Shown here: positions 21,702-33,325 of the stretch, in pieces
Numbering within the stretch: the stretch's first letter is position 1
Layout: each line of letters begins with the position of its first letter
Origin: Mesaphorura yosii
Taxonomy: Eukaryota > Arthropoda > Collembola > Poduromorpha > Tullbergiidae
Direction of reading: 5' to 3'
Length of the DNA stretch: 64,000 nucleotides
Assembly: GCA_009869945.1 (NCBI GenBank)
Contig: WIXG01000266.1
Span: forward strand, 47,680 to 111,679
The notes under the pieces: generated by a model
The model's input: the letters and a program-made list of their open reading frames with translations, nothing else
Told to the model about the DNA's origin: nothing
Databases searched by the model: none
Program-made: the position numbers and the translations under genes

Positions 21702-23997
21702 ATGCGGAAACCGAGGCCCAAATCAAAGTCAGCACCCGTCGTATCCACATCGCGTCGAGTTGCGGTCTCAATCAGCGAAACCGAGTACAACGAGCATGAG
21801 GGTCAAAGTAAGTGCTCGATTTATGTAAATGCAATCTTGATAAGGTGCCTCGACGTTGATTTTCTGTTTTTGCCTACAGGCGAGAATCACAACACGTTCC
21901 TTCGGAGCAGGCAGCAACGAGGAAGTAGTTCTGTTCCTGTTACCGTGAAGCCGGAGCCTGAACTCGAGTCAGCAGTCGAGATTCCTGATCCTGACTCCTC
22001 ACCACCGATCGTCGTCTATGAGTGGCGTGCTTCGCCGAGGACACCCTCGAATGACCACGACGCTGATGTAGACATTGGGCAAGCCGTTGGTGGAGAAGAA
22101 TTCACTTTGAGTCTTGACTCGAGTGATGCACGCAGTCCAAATTCCTTATCGACGGAAGGTCAAGGCCAAATTCCCCCGGAGGTCGTCCGAAGGGGACTTC
22201 CACGCCAACTCCTGCCAAAAGAGCATCAGAAGCTCAAGCCAGGTCCAAAATCGCTTAAGTATGTTTGTACAAGAATAATATTTCTTTACATCTTGATAAA
22301 ATTGCTAATTCCCTTTGGGTTCTAGGCAATTACCCATTCGCCAAGCGGCCATGCCATCCTCCAGGTCCAGTTTTGCAAGTCCTTCGATAGGTTCCCAAGA
22401 TTCCTCATCCTCGCCTGAACGCAAGCGCTGTCGGATACGTCGAATTCGTTACACACTCACGAAAGAGGACCTCAAGGAAGCTATCAAGAAGGCTCTCGTG
22501 TACGACAGTGACAACGATGATGAGAATGATGACAGTGCCACTGAAACTGATGCCAGCATGAGCATGAAGACCGTACCTGACAAAAACCAGAGCCAGAATC
22601 GCAAAGGCGGTGACAGTGCCGACAGCAGTTCGTTCACGGGATTCACGTCAATGGCAACTTTGGCAACAGCACGGACGCAGACCCCAATGAAAGCTAAGCC
22701 CTATAAAGTCAAAATAGTGACTACGCCTAAGAACAAGAGTTCTCATCCAGGCTCTGGCAGCTGTCCAGTTTCTTCGGCTGCTACAACTGACGATAAGCGA
22801 GCGACACCCCAAAACAGTCAGAATGATGAGCGTGTTGTCGTTGAACTGCGAGAGCGTCCAGACTCAGCCTCGCCGATAACAGTGAGTATAAGCAAGGCCA
22901 GCCTCGATTTCATTCGGCAACGTTCGAAAGAGGTTTCGGAGCCAACCGTCAGCACCAGCACAACCCCTGTGGTCCCAATCACAATCGCATTCACATCACG
23001 CAGCTCAACCTCGCAATCACAATCACCGTCCCACAATCCGTCAGTTAAACCGGCAATTAGAGCGTGGCTCACACGCTGCCGTGACGCAGCTCAAGCTAAG
23101 GCGAAACTTTACCGAACCCTCTCCCACCAGAAAGGTCGGTGTCAAGTAAAGCTATTTGATATGGGCCTCATCAGCAACTCCGTGCCAAGAGTAAATGTGG
23201 GCCAGTACGCCGGGTTGATCAAGGCACTTGGATCCATCGGTCCATCGCCGTCGACTTCGACTTCTGCTTCTGACAACACCAGCCGACATAACCGCACGCA
23301 AGTTAAGAAACTGGTGCAGAGGTTTTTGCAGTTACAGCCGAAGGCAAACTCGAATCTTTCGACGCCAGCGCCTGCGCACGTGCCTACTCAAGAACCTGAC
23401 CCCGAAATTGAACGCCTGTGCCGCCAATTCAGAATCAAGCCATGCGTTGTCAAGATGAATTACATTGGAGGAGAGCCGGTTGTGTGTCCAATATGTGAGC
23501 AGCGCGTGCCGATGGCGAGCTTGGTGCAGCACAAAGCAACCCACTGCATCAAGTGTCACTACGCAGGCTGCGGGCAGGATGTGCTCCTGGGCGACGTTAT
23601 TAGGCACGGGACATGGCACATCACAGCGCTGCGGTGTGAAATATGTGGGCTTCGTAGCAAAAATAAGCTTGACCTTTGGTGCCATCAGAACATGCACTAT
23701 GGAGTTCGGCCGATTATTTGCACGGAGTGCGGGGACTCGTTTGCATTCACGAGCAGTTACAGCCGGCACTACAAGCAGAGGCATGCAATGGGGACGGAGG
23801 AGGCGGTTGAGGCCAGCGTTCGCGTTGACACCTTATTCAGCCGCCAATACTGTCCTAGACGGTTTAAGACTGTCGGAGGGAAGGAGAAGCACGAATGGAC
23901 CCACGTGCATGCGCAGCAGCAGCGGCAGGGGAATGAAAGTGGCAACGAAGCGGAAGCCGTGGACCCAGTCAACTTGTGTGAGATTGTGCGACAATGA
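21702..23997 (+). CDS. ZF-D: zinc-finger protein with the shared four-finger module
   Basis: Exons 21702-21807, 21880-22258 and 22326-23997 give 718 residues. The N-terminus is basic (MRKPRPKSKS). Most of the protein is Ser/Pro/Glu-rich and likely disordered, with an acidic run YDSDNDDENDD near residue 225. The only fingers are C-terminal (about residues 545-650; nt 23482-23790): CPICEQRVPM ... HKATH, a variant CHYAGCGQDV ... HGTWH with C-X4-C, CEICGLRSKN ... HQNMH and CTECGDSFAF ... HYKQRH. This matches the ZF-B, -C and -E module finger by finger. A degenerate fifth finger (QYCPRRFKTV ... HEWTHVH) follows. The first intron (21808-21879, 72 nt) is a multiple of three without a stop, so retention would keep the frame. 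Nuclear regulator by inference; no orthologue recognised. Confidence 0.87.
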
Positions 23998-24289
23998 ATA
24001 GTCTGATCTGAAGAATGAACTTTATTCGACTTACACAATTATTTATTCATTTAGGAAATTATTCATGATATTCTTGCCTTAATACGCATGTTCTTAGGTG
24101 TAAGAACGCGAAGGGTGGATATTTATTAAATGAATCCAATTCTCTGAAGCGCTTGAGGATTATTTGATGATTTTGATTTAAGCATGGCTGTTGGCTCAGT
24201 TGCGACCAGTTTTGTATAAATTATCACTTCCTTTATTGAATTAATCTCAATGCTACATCTCTACTGTTGAACTTGTTTATGGTTATAAC
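23998..24289. terminator. Convergent 3' ends of ZF-D and the DHRS11-like gene
   Basis: The minus strand has AATAAA at 24237-24232, 53 nt past the DHRS11-like stop. For ZF-D only an ATTAAA near 24124 is visible. No other gene lies in this stretch. Confidence 0.5.
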
Positions 24290-25069
24290 TTAATCGGGCG
24301 CTCCCGTCGCCCGCAGTGTGATTTCCTTTATGTGGACCGTCTCTGGCACTGACAACGCAAAAATGAGCGTGTCTGCCACGTCCTTAGCCGCCAGTGTAGG
24401 AGTCTCCGCGACAAACCTCTGAGCCGCTGCCTCGCCAAGCACTGCGGGCATCATTGGCGTGTCCACAATCGCTGGTGTGATGGCTGTGACGCGAATTCTT
24501 GACCCACGAGCCAGCAGCTCCTCGCGGAGCGCCTCGGTGATTTGGGTCACGGCATATTTTGTGGCTCCGTACGAGTGGGTGGCATGCATTGTTGGGTGGA
24601 CGAAATGACCCAGCATGCTGTTGATGTGGACGATGTGCCCGTCGCCTACTCCGCGGGTCTGCATCGACGCAATGGCTTTGTTAGCGTAGGACAGCAAAGC
24701 CACGACATTCAAGTCGAGCATCTTCCTGAATGTCTCCGTCGTGACCCCGAGTATTGGCTCCCCGTAATTCACGGCGGCGTTGCTCACGCAAATGTCCACT
24801 CCACCAAACTGTGAGGTTATCCACTGGAACATTGCGGCGATCTGAGACTCGTTGGTGAGGTCGCACTGATACGGATGTAAAACCCCTGCGTGGCCATCCG
24901 CGACGAATTCAGCTGCAAGCACCTTGATTTTGTCCACACTTCGTGCACATCCAACGACGTGAATCCCGTGCCGAGTCAGAGCCCGACACAACTCCGACCC
25001 GATTCCGTAACTGGCGCCTGTGACCAACGCGAAGCGTCCGGCCCAGCGAGAGATTGAGGGCAATGCCAT
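24290..25069 (-). CDS. Short-chain dehydrogenase/reductase, DHRS11-like
   Basis: Single-exon gene for 259 residues, the usual length of classical SDRs. The cofactor motif TGASYGIG (T-G-x3-G-x-G) is near residue 18. Arg in the GCARSVDK stretch suggests NADP(H) preference. The catalytic Ser is in HINSMLGH and the Y-x3-K pair in SYGATKYAVT. Closest family by overall sequence is DHRS11, a cytosolic keto/hydroxysteroid reductase (similar run GCAR, CDLTNE, DGHIVHINSM). The usual NNAG motif reads SNAA here, so the first Asn and the Gly are replaced, while the rest of the active site is intact. Arthropods have many DHRS11-like copies, so the substrate cannot be named. The ATG chosen lies just before the family's ISRWAGRFALVTGA start. 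No intron was seen. Confidence 0.9.
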   Translation of the reverse strand: MALPSISRWAGRFALVTGASYGIGSELCRALTRHGIHVVGCARSVDKIKVLAAEFVADGHAGVLHPYQCDLTNESQIAAMFQWITSQFGGVDICVSNAAVNYGEPILGVTTETFRKMLDLNVVALLSYANKAIASMQTRGVGDGHIVHINSMLGHFVHPTMHATHSYGATKYAVTQITEALREELLARGSRIRVTAITPAIVDTPMMPAVLGEAAAQRFVAETPTLAAKDVADTLIFALSVPETVHIKEITLRATGAPD

Positions 25070-25768
25070 TGCTGTTCGAAATTTGCTGAAGAGATGCGGA
25101 CTGGGAATTGACTGAGGACTGAGTTTAATTCTTCGGGCAAGTAAACGATGAGATGAAATATGCGAGTATTATTTACCTTCTCAAAAGTCTACAGCCACTA
25201 ATTTCATTGAATTTCTGTCATCCAGTCTAATCATAAACTCGTTCATGTTACAGGAGCAAAAAAAGCAAATTGAGCTTCAGAACTAAACAAACATGACCGA
25301 CAAGAGGTAGACCCGTAAAACCGGTTGAGTAATTAAAAGGAGAAGCCATTTTTTCCGCTCAGTCTGCGTAGTGACTGCTTTATGGAGAATACGAACCACA
25401 TTGCAACTCTCGTGCGAGAGAAAAAATTTTAAAAGTTTTCCGTTGGCCCTTGTTGCAGCTGTCGGAGTGCACGGCGGCATCAACGATATCACCAAGGTCA
25501 TCTTCAAGAATTCTAGGAATGGCACGCTCAAGTTTCAGCCAAAAATAAACAACAGAATCATAAACGACGAGGTATGCTAGAAGCATTTGATCGTTTACCA
25601 AGAATTGATCGCGTTGCAGTTGCAAAATGCAGACTCTTTATTTGTCAACTCTTACTGGTACTGGAAGTCGGTTAATTGGTTCAATGTCAATAAAAATATA
25701 TGCCTTGAAATTGATTAGACTAGAACGAAAACTAAAAACACAGCTTGGCATTGGCCAGTTGACTTGGC
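25070..25768. other. Region between DHRS11-like gene start and GCDH 3' end
   Basis: The minus strand has AATAAA at 25642-25637, 127 nt past the GCDH stop, so the right ~130 nt are GCDH 3' UTR. The rest should hold the DHRS11-like promoter. Small open frames here have no support. Confidence 0.45.
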
Positions 25769-27343
25769 TCATGAAAAGGAAGGAATTCCCGTTATCGCTC
25801 TTCCCAAAATGAGCGCGTGCACATCGTGAGTCCCTTCGTACGTATTCACCGCCTCCAGGTTCATGACATGCCGTATCACATGGTACTCGTCAGAAATTCC
25901 ATTTCCACCGAGCATGTCCCGAGCAGCACGAGCTAGAAAAATGTGATAGATGTGGTAATTACGTTTGAGAATCCTTACTGAAAGAAGACAAAAAAAATTG
26001 GCTTACCAATTTCAAGACTCTTTCCGCATGAATTCCGTTTGAGCATGGAAATCATTTCTGCAGTAGCCATATTCTTGTCCTTTAGCCGTCCTAAAGTAAG
26101 GCACGAGGTCAGTCCAAGCGTTATTTCGGTCAGCATATCGGCGAGTTTCTTCTGCACCAGTTGATTAGCTGCGAGTGGGCGGCCAAACTGTTTTCTGTCC
26201 AGCGTGTAATTCCTTGCAGTGGTGAAGCAGAATTCGGCAGCTCCAAGCGCGCCCCACGCAATACCGTACCTCGCGTTATTCAAGCATCCAAACGGGCCAC
26301 CCAGCCCCGAGGCCCCGGGCAGCAAATTCTCCTTTGGTACGTGGACACTGTCCATGAGAACCATTCCGGTAGTGCTTGCTCGAAGGGAAAATTTGCCTTC
26401 GATCTTCGGAGCTGATAATCCCGGCATTCCCTTCTCCAGAATGAAGCCTCTGACTTTCCCGTCTAACTTTGCCCATATTATGAACACATCTGCGATTGGC
26501 GAATTGGTTATCCATGTCTTTGAGCCGTTAAGGATATAATCCCCTGTAGAGCTGTCGAGCTGGGCCTTTGTCTCCATCCCACCGGGATCAGAGCCATGAT
26601 TTGGTTCGGTCAGCCCAAAACACCCTACCTGCCAATCAGATTCAACCGGTAAGTTGATTTTGTATCTTACGCACTTAAGCTATTGCATATAGCATTTGCC
26701 ACTTACTAATACACCCGTTGCTAATTTTGGTAAGAATTTCTCTTTCTGTTGCTCCGTTCCGTATGCGAAAATCGGCCACATCACTGTCATCGACAACAAG
26801 AACGTTATTCATTGCCGTTGGTTCTTGAGATGAGTGGCATAAGTGGCATTATCAGTTTACCTAAGCTTGACTGCACACTGAGAGCTGATCTGTAGGAGCT
26901 GTCAACTCGCTCCACTTCTCGAGCAATTAAGCCGTAAGCAACTGAAGATACTCCAGGACACCCGTATCTGACCAACGGAAATACAAAAAAGACCGTTACC
27001 TATTTTCACAAAGATAATTCATTTTAACGGAACCGTACCCTTTTATAGTGGATCCGAGCATACCCAGATTCCCCATCTCTTTGAAAATATTCCTATCAAA
27101 CAACTCCTCACGATTGGCTTTCAATACTCGTGGCATGAGCTTATCTTGACAGTAGCCGGCACACATATCGCGAACCATAACTTCGTCACTATTTAGTTGC
27201 GACTCTAAATTCAGTGCATCGTTGTAACTGAACGTGGGTTTGTCTGTTGATTGCGACGAAAACAGCTTCGACAGCTGATACGATTGTGACATTTGATACT
27301 GGCATCGCTGGCTGCAAATGCGCAGCGTGGACAAGCTGAGCAT
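25769..27343 (-). CDS. GCDH: Glutaryl-CoA dehydrogenase, mitochondrial
   Basis: Five exons (27343-27039, 26967-26861, 26783-26707, 26628-26007, 25932-25769) join in frame to 424 residues, close to the usual ~430. The flavoenzyme oxidises and decarboxylates glutaryl-CoA to crotonyl-CoA in lysine and tryptophan breakdown, passing electrons to ETF in the matrix. The N-terminus ([15 protein letters not shown]...) has no acidic residue in its first 30 and suits a mitochondrial presequence. Family landmarks are [18 protein letters not shown], the FAD region [57 protein letters not shown] and [16 protein letters not shown]. The catalytic Glu is kept in [16 protein letters not shown]. The end is slightly altered (GIPSFS). 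The first donor is GTACGG; the next in-frame choice would add residues absent from the family. ORC4 starts divergently about 540 nt away. Confidence 0.95.
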
Positions 27344-27879
27344 CTTGAGGAGTTTTCAATTCGGATGTCCGGCTGCCTTGAGAAAATCAGCTGATTGGGT
27401 CGGATAAAAGTTGAAATGGATCTGCACGAACAGCAGCTAAAATTACAAAGATGAGACAAACAGCTAAATCAGTTAAACTACTGGATCTTACTCTGGTGGT
27501 GGTGCGTCTGGCGTCTAAGCAGCTGATTTTCACATTGCACTGATGCGATCACCGTCTGCAAAGTCAGTCAAATGAAAGGCTCCTCTGATGTTAATCACAC
27601 AAAATGCATTGTGAATGGAAACTTGCCTGCCAGGCAGATGAACGTTATCTACGATTGCAACACTCCTCTAAGTTATATAACTTGTCAAGCTCAAGATCCA
27701 AGGTTCAAAAGTCACAAACTCGATCCATGGTCTCAAACTCTGATTGCTCCGGAGTTTTGGTTCGTGCTCGTACGCAGTTTCCTTGATTCAATCCTGATTC
27801 TTTGAGCGTGAGCCCGCAAAGCTTTCTGATCGTACACAATATTTTGACTTTGATAGGTGCAGTGTCGCTGATACTGATA
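27344..27879. promoter_or_regulatory. Shared divergent upstream region of GCDH and ORC4
   Basis: About 535 nt separate the two start codons on opposite strands. No TATA box was seen, fitting housekeeping promoters. The ORC4 5' end may include an unplaced untranslated exon. Confidence 0.4.
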
Positions 27880-29608
27880 ATGTCTTTCACTGAAAACGTA
27901 AACCGTGTGAGAAGCAACCTCGCTCCAGGTGGATTCCAGCACAAGGAACAGTTTCTTTCTAGCCTGTATGATAAACAGTATCAGTATTTGGTCGAAGCCC
28001 TCCAAAAGTCCTTCACCGAACAAAGAAGTTACTCAGTTTTTCTCATCGGGCCTCCAAGTTCGGGGAAAACGACGGTAAGCGTAAGCATGACTTCTTCCTT
28101 TCTTTAGCTAGTAACCTTGCGTTTTCGTTTTGTTTAGTTAGCTGAAAGGTCGATAAAGACAGTATGTGATCAACACTCGAGGGCTTCTTATGCAGTTGTC
28201 AGGCTCAATGGTATGATTTGTTCCAGTTTTCGATTGGCTATCGATTCCATTTGCAGACAGCTAGGAAAGCAGGACGAATTGGAGGCTATCCTATCGAGTA
28301 GTTCACATTTTGATGGTAATTCTAGTCTCTCTTCGCACTTCCGGCGCTTCGCGTCATTTTGAATCATTAGAGTGATTAATCGCTCTTCGTTTTGTAGAAC
28401 GATTACCTGAAGTGCTCCAATTTCTCCGAGAAACGGTTCTCTCCTCCAAACTGGTTCTGATTCTCATATTGGACAACATCGCCTTATTTTGCGAGCACAA
28501 AGGACAAGCCTTGCTGTACAACATTATGGATGCTGTTCAGAGTCGAGAGGTAAGAATATAAGATATTGTCAAGCTGATGATTAATCAAATACAAGTGGGA
28601 AAGTCATTCGTTTGATTTCAGGGTCCAATATTTGTACTTGGAATCACAACGAGACAGGATGTGCTGGAGCTGCTAGAAAAGAGGGTCAAATCGAGATTCA
28701 GTCATCGAATACTTAATCTGGAACCAATGAGCTTTACTGATTATATTGACTCAGCAAGATCGTTGATCTCACTCAATAATGTAAGACATGGACGATTGTG
28801 CCGAGTGTTTTTGGACGATTAATATTCCGCAATGTGGTGACTGTTCCTTTTAAGTGTTCCACCTGGAACCAGGAGATAAACACCATGTTTTCTCTTCCCG
28901 GAATCTGTGCAGTCTTCCAGCATTTGTACGACATGGATTCAAGAATCGGAACCCTCGTTTGTTTCTTGGTAACTTCGAAGTTTACGTTTGAAACATTAAG
29001 ACTAAACTGGTTCCTGAAAAGAAAAGCTCGTAATGGTTTCTGAATCCTTTTATTTTCAGTACAGCATAATGCTTCAGTGCGAGAGGGGCATCAAAACAAG
29101 CATTGACGCGGTTTCGGAAGAATCGTTGATAAGCGACAGAATAAAGCAAATCCTCGACTTCAATTTTGTGGAGTTGGTCCTGGTATATTTGAGCAGTTCC
29201 TTAATTACGAAAACGCCTCAAGCACTTGTTAAAACTATAAAAATAACTTATGCAATTTGCAGCTGATGTGCATCAAAAAAGTCCTAAAGACTGGAACGCT
29301 TGTGTTTAAATCAAGTGACCTGTGGAAGGAGTCCCAGAAAACACTTCAGCCTTCGGGACTGTCCAAAAGCGACATGATATTTGCTCTGAAGGCGTTGGAA
29401 GTAAGTTGCGTAATGATTGATGACGCATTAAGGATTGCAAATATCCTGCTCTGCATTTTCATTTCAGAATCTTGAAATAATTACGCCCATCGACAAAAGA
29501 GCCAGCAAAATGGACAGATCCTACAAGGCTGAGCTTATGATCGGAGAAATTGAAGATGCGTGTAAATTGCTGTCTGATTTACCGACCGAAATTCAAAATA
29601 TTATGTAA
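27880..29608 (+). CDS. ORC4: Origin recognition complex subunit 4
   Basis: Eight exons (27880-28074, 28138-28315, 28398-28549, 28622-28780, 28855-28968, 29060-29182, 29263-29400, 29468-29608) join in frame to 399 residues (human about 436). ORC4 is an AAA+ subunit of the six-protein origin recognition complex that binds ATP and loads the MCM helicase. Walker A is GPPSSGKT (residues 57-64). The Walker B region reads LILILDNIALF, with Asn where the family usually has Glu (LDEFDLF in human). The very conserved LELLEKRVKSRFSHR follows, containing the arginines that contact the neighbouring ORC1 ATP site. The C-terminal winged-helix part is more divergent (DLWKESQKTL, SKSDMIFALKALE). The chosen start is the only ATG just before the conserved region; a further upstream exon cannot be excluded. 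Confidence 0.93.
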
Positions 29609-30309
29609 TATTTACTTAAGAAGCCAAGCATAAGCATGCAACGAAGTTGTGTAATTTTATATTCGCAATTAAATTGCTGACCTCGCTTTCTGGACACATT
29701 TCTATTCTAACTTTGACGGCCTACGCTTGAAGCAATTTCGCCGAACAAAGACTTATTTTGATCCTTTCAATGAACCATTCAAAAGCGAATTGTGGCAAAA
29801 TGAAACGACGGCCGAGTCGCCGAAACAACCAACTCAATACAAAAACATGTTGATGCATGAATGGGCCTCTGAAGTTTTGGATTTGTTTGAAAGGACTTCG
29901 AGTTTATGGCATCCACGAGACGCTTTGTGCTCACGCTATCTCATTGGGGTCCACTCTCACTGACGACGGCGTGGCGTCAGTATACGGTAGCATGGCGGTT
30001 GACGAGACCGGTCGTGGAACGTGCACGCTGTATTTTTGTAACAGATAATCAGTCTAATCTAATCAGCACCAGTAGTAATCAGTCAGTTGATAACGCTCAT
30101 GTGGGATTTTACAACTCTTCTGGCGCCTCTCGGATAAGTGCGAGCTGAAAATGAATTGATTGGGTAAGCAAGTTGGAGTGGAAGAGATAGTGAACATTAG
30201 CATTGGTGCCGTCGCTGTCTGAATACTTTTAAAGGTAGATTAGTCGAATATTGAATAATTGTTTAATCCGCGTCTCAATTTTAGTGTTTTGCATGCTGTC
30301 GGCTCGCTA
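29609..30309. other. ORC4 3' UTR and ZF-E upstream region
   Basis: An ATTAAA variant at 29668-29673 may end ORC4 transcripts. An acceptor-like tract ending in TAG at about 30285 suggests a 5' UTR intron for ZF-E. An open frame at 29727-29963 has no recognisable domain and no clear splice partner, so it is not called. Confidence 0.4.
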
Positions 30310-33099
30310 ATGAATGAAATGCCATCGCATTGTGACGATGACGATCGTCATCGTCGGACTGACGTGAGCGTGACTGGCGGCGGTCGGGCGTTGAAGGAGC
30401 AAGTGTCCATCCCTCTAAACTTCGACAACCAGCAAGATCGTGAGTTAATATCACATTTTTGAAACGTGTACAGTTAACCCTAAATACCCTACGAGTTACA
30501 TGTCTCGTAGTGAATTTGGAATCGGAAGCCTCGTACCTGAACACCTCTGCATTATCTTCTGGAGGGTTTGAAATCAATGAAGATTTTATTCTTGGCGCAA
30601 TAGGCTGGGATTTGAACGATTTTCCTGGAATGATGACACTCCATGAAAATGAATGTGAGTGTTCTCAGCCTGGGCCTGAACGTCCTTCAAAAACAAGGCC
30701 AATTACGCCAACCGTGGAAGATGACTTGGCTGGAGAGCTCATTATGGACAAGAAGCAGGTCTCATTCAAGGAAACCGAGATCCAGATCCAGCCAGATACC
30801 TTCGTCAACGATCCAGTGACCAGCGATGTCAGTAAACATAATGGTACTAGCTTCTTTGATTCAACGGTTGCTCGGCCTCGTCTCCAACGTAAACGACGAA
30901 GTGGAATTTTAAGCAGCTTAGCTCCAATGCTACCTGGAGGACCTGAAGAAGGGTACGGATTGCGAAAGAGGAGGAAGACTAACACCAGCGACGAAGTCGA
31001 AGCAGTTGTTTCTGAATTGATAACTAATGTCGTCAATACTGCTATTGTCGGCGAAACATCACCTGCCAGCCCCATTTCCCAACCGGCACCGGTCGAAGGA
31101 GAAGGATTCAAAGGCTTTTGTGAGGAAGTTGCTAATACTTTACGCAAAAAGAGAAATATGCTTCGGCCTCAACCTGTCCGAGCTACTTTCGTCGTACTTC
31201 ATCGCTGTGAGTATTGTGAACATGTATTTGATGCGTGGCCGATAAAATTTATTCATATGATGGAAATCCATCCACCTCACTTGCAAACGTGGAAGCACAC
31301 AGAACCAACGATTTTGGAAAAAAATATCTACTGGAAGCCAGACTCTAAGACTGAAGAAGACAAAGATGAACCTAACAATACAAGCAGATGTAGTATTGAA
31401 GGGGATGAAGCCTCTTCCAAAGAGTACGAAGATCTCGAAGATGATGTGAACTTACTGGCAGCTGAAGAAGGTGAAAAAGAGCAAGAAGTGAATGGCAGGA
31501 AATCATCGCTTCTGACGAAGACCACCCTTGGCAATCTGAGCCCAATGACTCCGAGCTACTTCGATGTCGATGGGAACAGTGTACCAGAAACCAGCGAGGA
31601 TGAGGAAGTGGAGGAATATCAGCTCGTGGAGGAAGACAAGAACCGCGAACTGAGTGAATCAATTGCAGCTAGTGAGGGCAGTGAAAGGGACGAGGCGACC
31701 ATGGCACGACCATCCTCACCCGCCTCCTGCGGTGAAGTTCAGACAGCGGAAGAAGGAAAATCTGCTCGGAGTGAATCAGCTGATTCATCATCACAATCAT
31801 TTTTCTCGTGCGAAGAGGTGTCTCTGTCTCAAAGTCTCAAGACTGAAAACGACTTTCCAGACACAGACGCTGACCACACGGACATGGAATCTCCAGCAAT
31901 CGAAGAACTCAGAACATCTGACCGCTCATGCAGCATTGAGAATCTACCCTGTGCCGCTTCGCCTTCTGCGTCAGCTTCACCATGCGACGATCTCGGAAGC
32001 GACTGCGTGATCATTGGAGAATTTGAGAATGAGATTCTTGGAGAAGAGCCACTACAGGCAGCAGCGCTTGAAGACTGGCACTCATTAGACGACGAGAAGG
32101 CTGAAACAGATGGAGATGGAGTTGACACAGATCGCGAGAGCGACTCGGACTCTACCAGACCACCCAGGCGAGAATTTAGTGACGCGTACCTTTTCCACCT
32201 TTACAGGAAATACGGACCTAGCTTTGCTCCGGATCCGAACAACCCGAAGAGTGGCGACTACATTCGTTTCAAAGATGTTGGACGTGAGGAATCATCCTCT
32301 AAGACATATAACGCGATTCCTTCCAAGGCTTCAACCTCGACCATGGATTCAGAGGCGAACTCAAAGAGTGTAGACAAGGTGAAGTCTATTTCAGAAAGGT
32401 AAATACCATCAACTGCCAATTGCAAAGTGAATTGAACCATATTATAATGCCAATCTCAACTGATATCTTGTTTACAGTGGAGGAAAAGGTATAGTAAACG
32501 TATTCACCCTTGACTCGGACTCCAACGACACCAAGAAGATCGCTGTCCCCTCACCAAATAGCCTCCATACTCTTGCCCTCCGAAGTCGCCGGGCTCTTTC
32601 TGACGCCAAAGGATCTGAATCTGGACCGAGTGGACAACAGCAACAGTCAAAGCCAAAGAGCAGTACAAAATCTCTGCTGAAAAACGCTGTGTAATCTAAT
32701 ACAAAAATACAATAAGTTCTATAGTCAAAGCCAATTAATACCAAGTCTTGTCTGTATTGTAGACGACCGATTCCATGTGTGGTTTGTACAACGACGCTTC
32801 CGGCGGATGAAATGGAGGAGCACTTCGCTACTCACGTGATGGAGTGCCACATTTGTGGGGATGAGGACGTTCCCATCAACGAAGGTTTCGCGGAGCACGG
32901 CCGCCGCCACGTGGGGCTTCTTGTCAATTGCGAACGTGAAGGCTGTAAATACGAAGCCCGTAACAGACTCGACCTGTGGCAGCATGCGAATAAGGAACAC
33001 TTCAAGGTTCGACCGTGGATTTGTGTCTGGTGCGGAGACTCCTTCCCGACTCGTGCCATGTTGACTCTTCACCGAAAAAGTATTCACCGCGAGTCGTAA
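30310..33099 (+). CDS. ZF-E: acidic zinc-finger protein with the shared four-finger module
   Basis: Exons 30310-30439, 30511-32398, 32478-32690 and 32763-33099 give 855 residues. Most of exon 2 is strongly acidic and Ser-rich (EDLEDDVNLLAAEEGEKEQE, TSEDEEVEEYQLVEEDK), probably disordered. A lone finger is near residue 275 (HRCEYCEHVFDA ... HMMEIH). The last exon carries the family module (about residues 748-853): CVVCTTTLPA ... HFATH, CHICGDEDVP ... HGRRH, CEREGCKYEA ... HANKEH with C-X4-C, and CVWCGDSFPT ... HRKSIH. Spacing matches ZF-B, -C and -D except for one or two residues in fingers 2 and 3. The module forms its own exon, as in ZF-C. AATAAA at 33230-33235 ends the gene. A nuclear regulator by inference; no orthologue recognised. 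Confidence 0.88.
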
Positions 33100-33229
33100 A
33101 ATGGTGCCTTGGTTAATACTTAAGTAATTACTCTACTTTATACTTAAATTGACTGTAGTTGGACTAAGCCGTTGCTTGTTGCTTTTGTATATTTCTATTT
33201 CTAAAATCTTGTTGTATTGATCAAAATGA

Positions 33230-33252
33230 AATAAATGCTATTATTGTTTATT
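33230..33252. terminator. Overlapping poly(A) signals of ZF-E and RFC2
   Basis: AATAAA on the plus strand at 33230-33235 serves ZF-E. AATAAA on the minus strand at 33252-33247 lies about 75 nt past the RFC2 stop. Cleavage some 15-25 nt downstream on each strand would make the two mRNAs overlap at their 3' ends. Confidence 0.55.
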
Positions 33253-33325
33253 CAACCTGGAAAGGAATGGCTGAAGGCACAGCTTTTGATACAGTAAATA
33301 ATAAGACGTAACATTTTACAAAATT

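Noticed and set aside
29727-29963. 78-codon plus-strand frame after ORC4
   Set aside because: Looks mildly protein-like but has no ATG context, splice sites or family; not enough to call.
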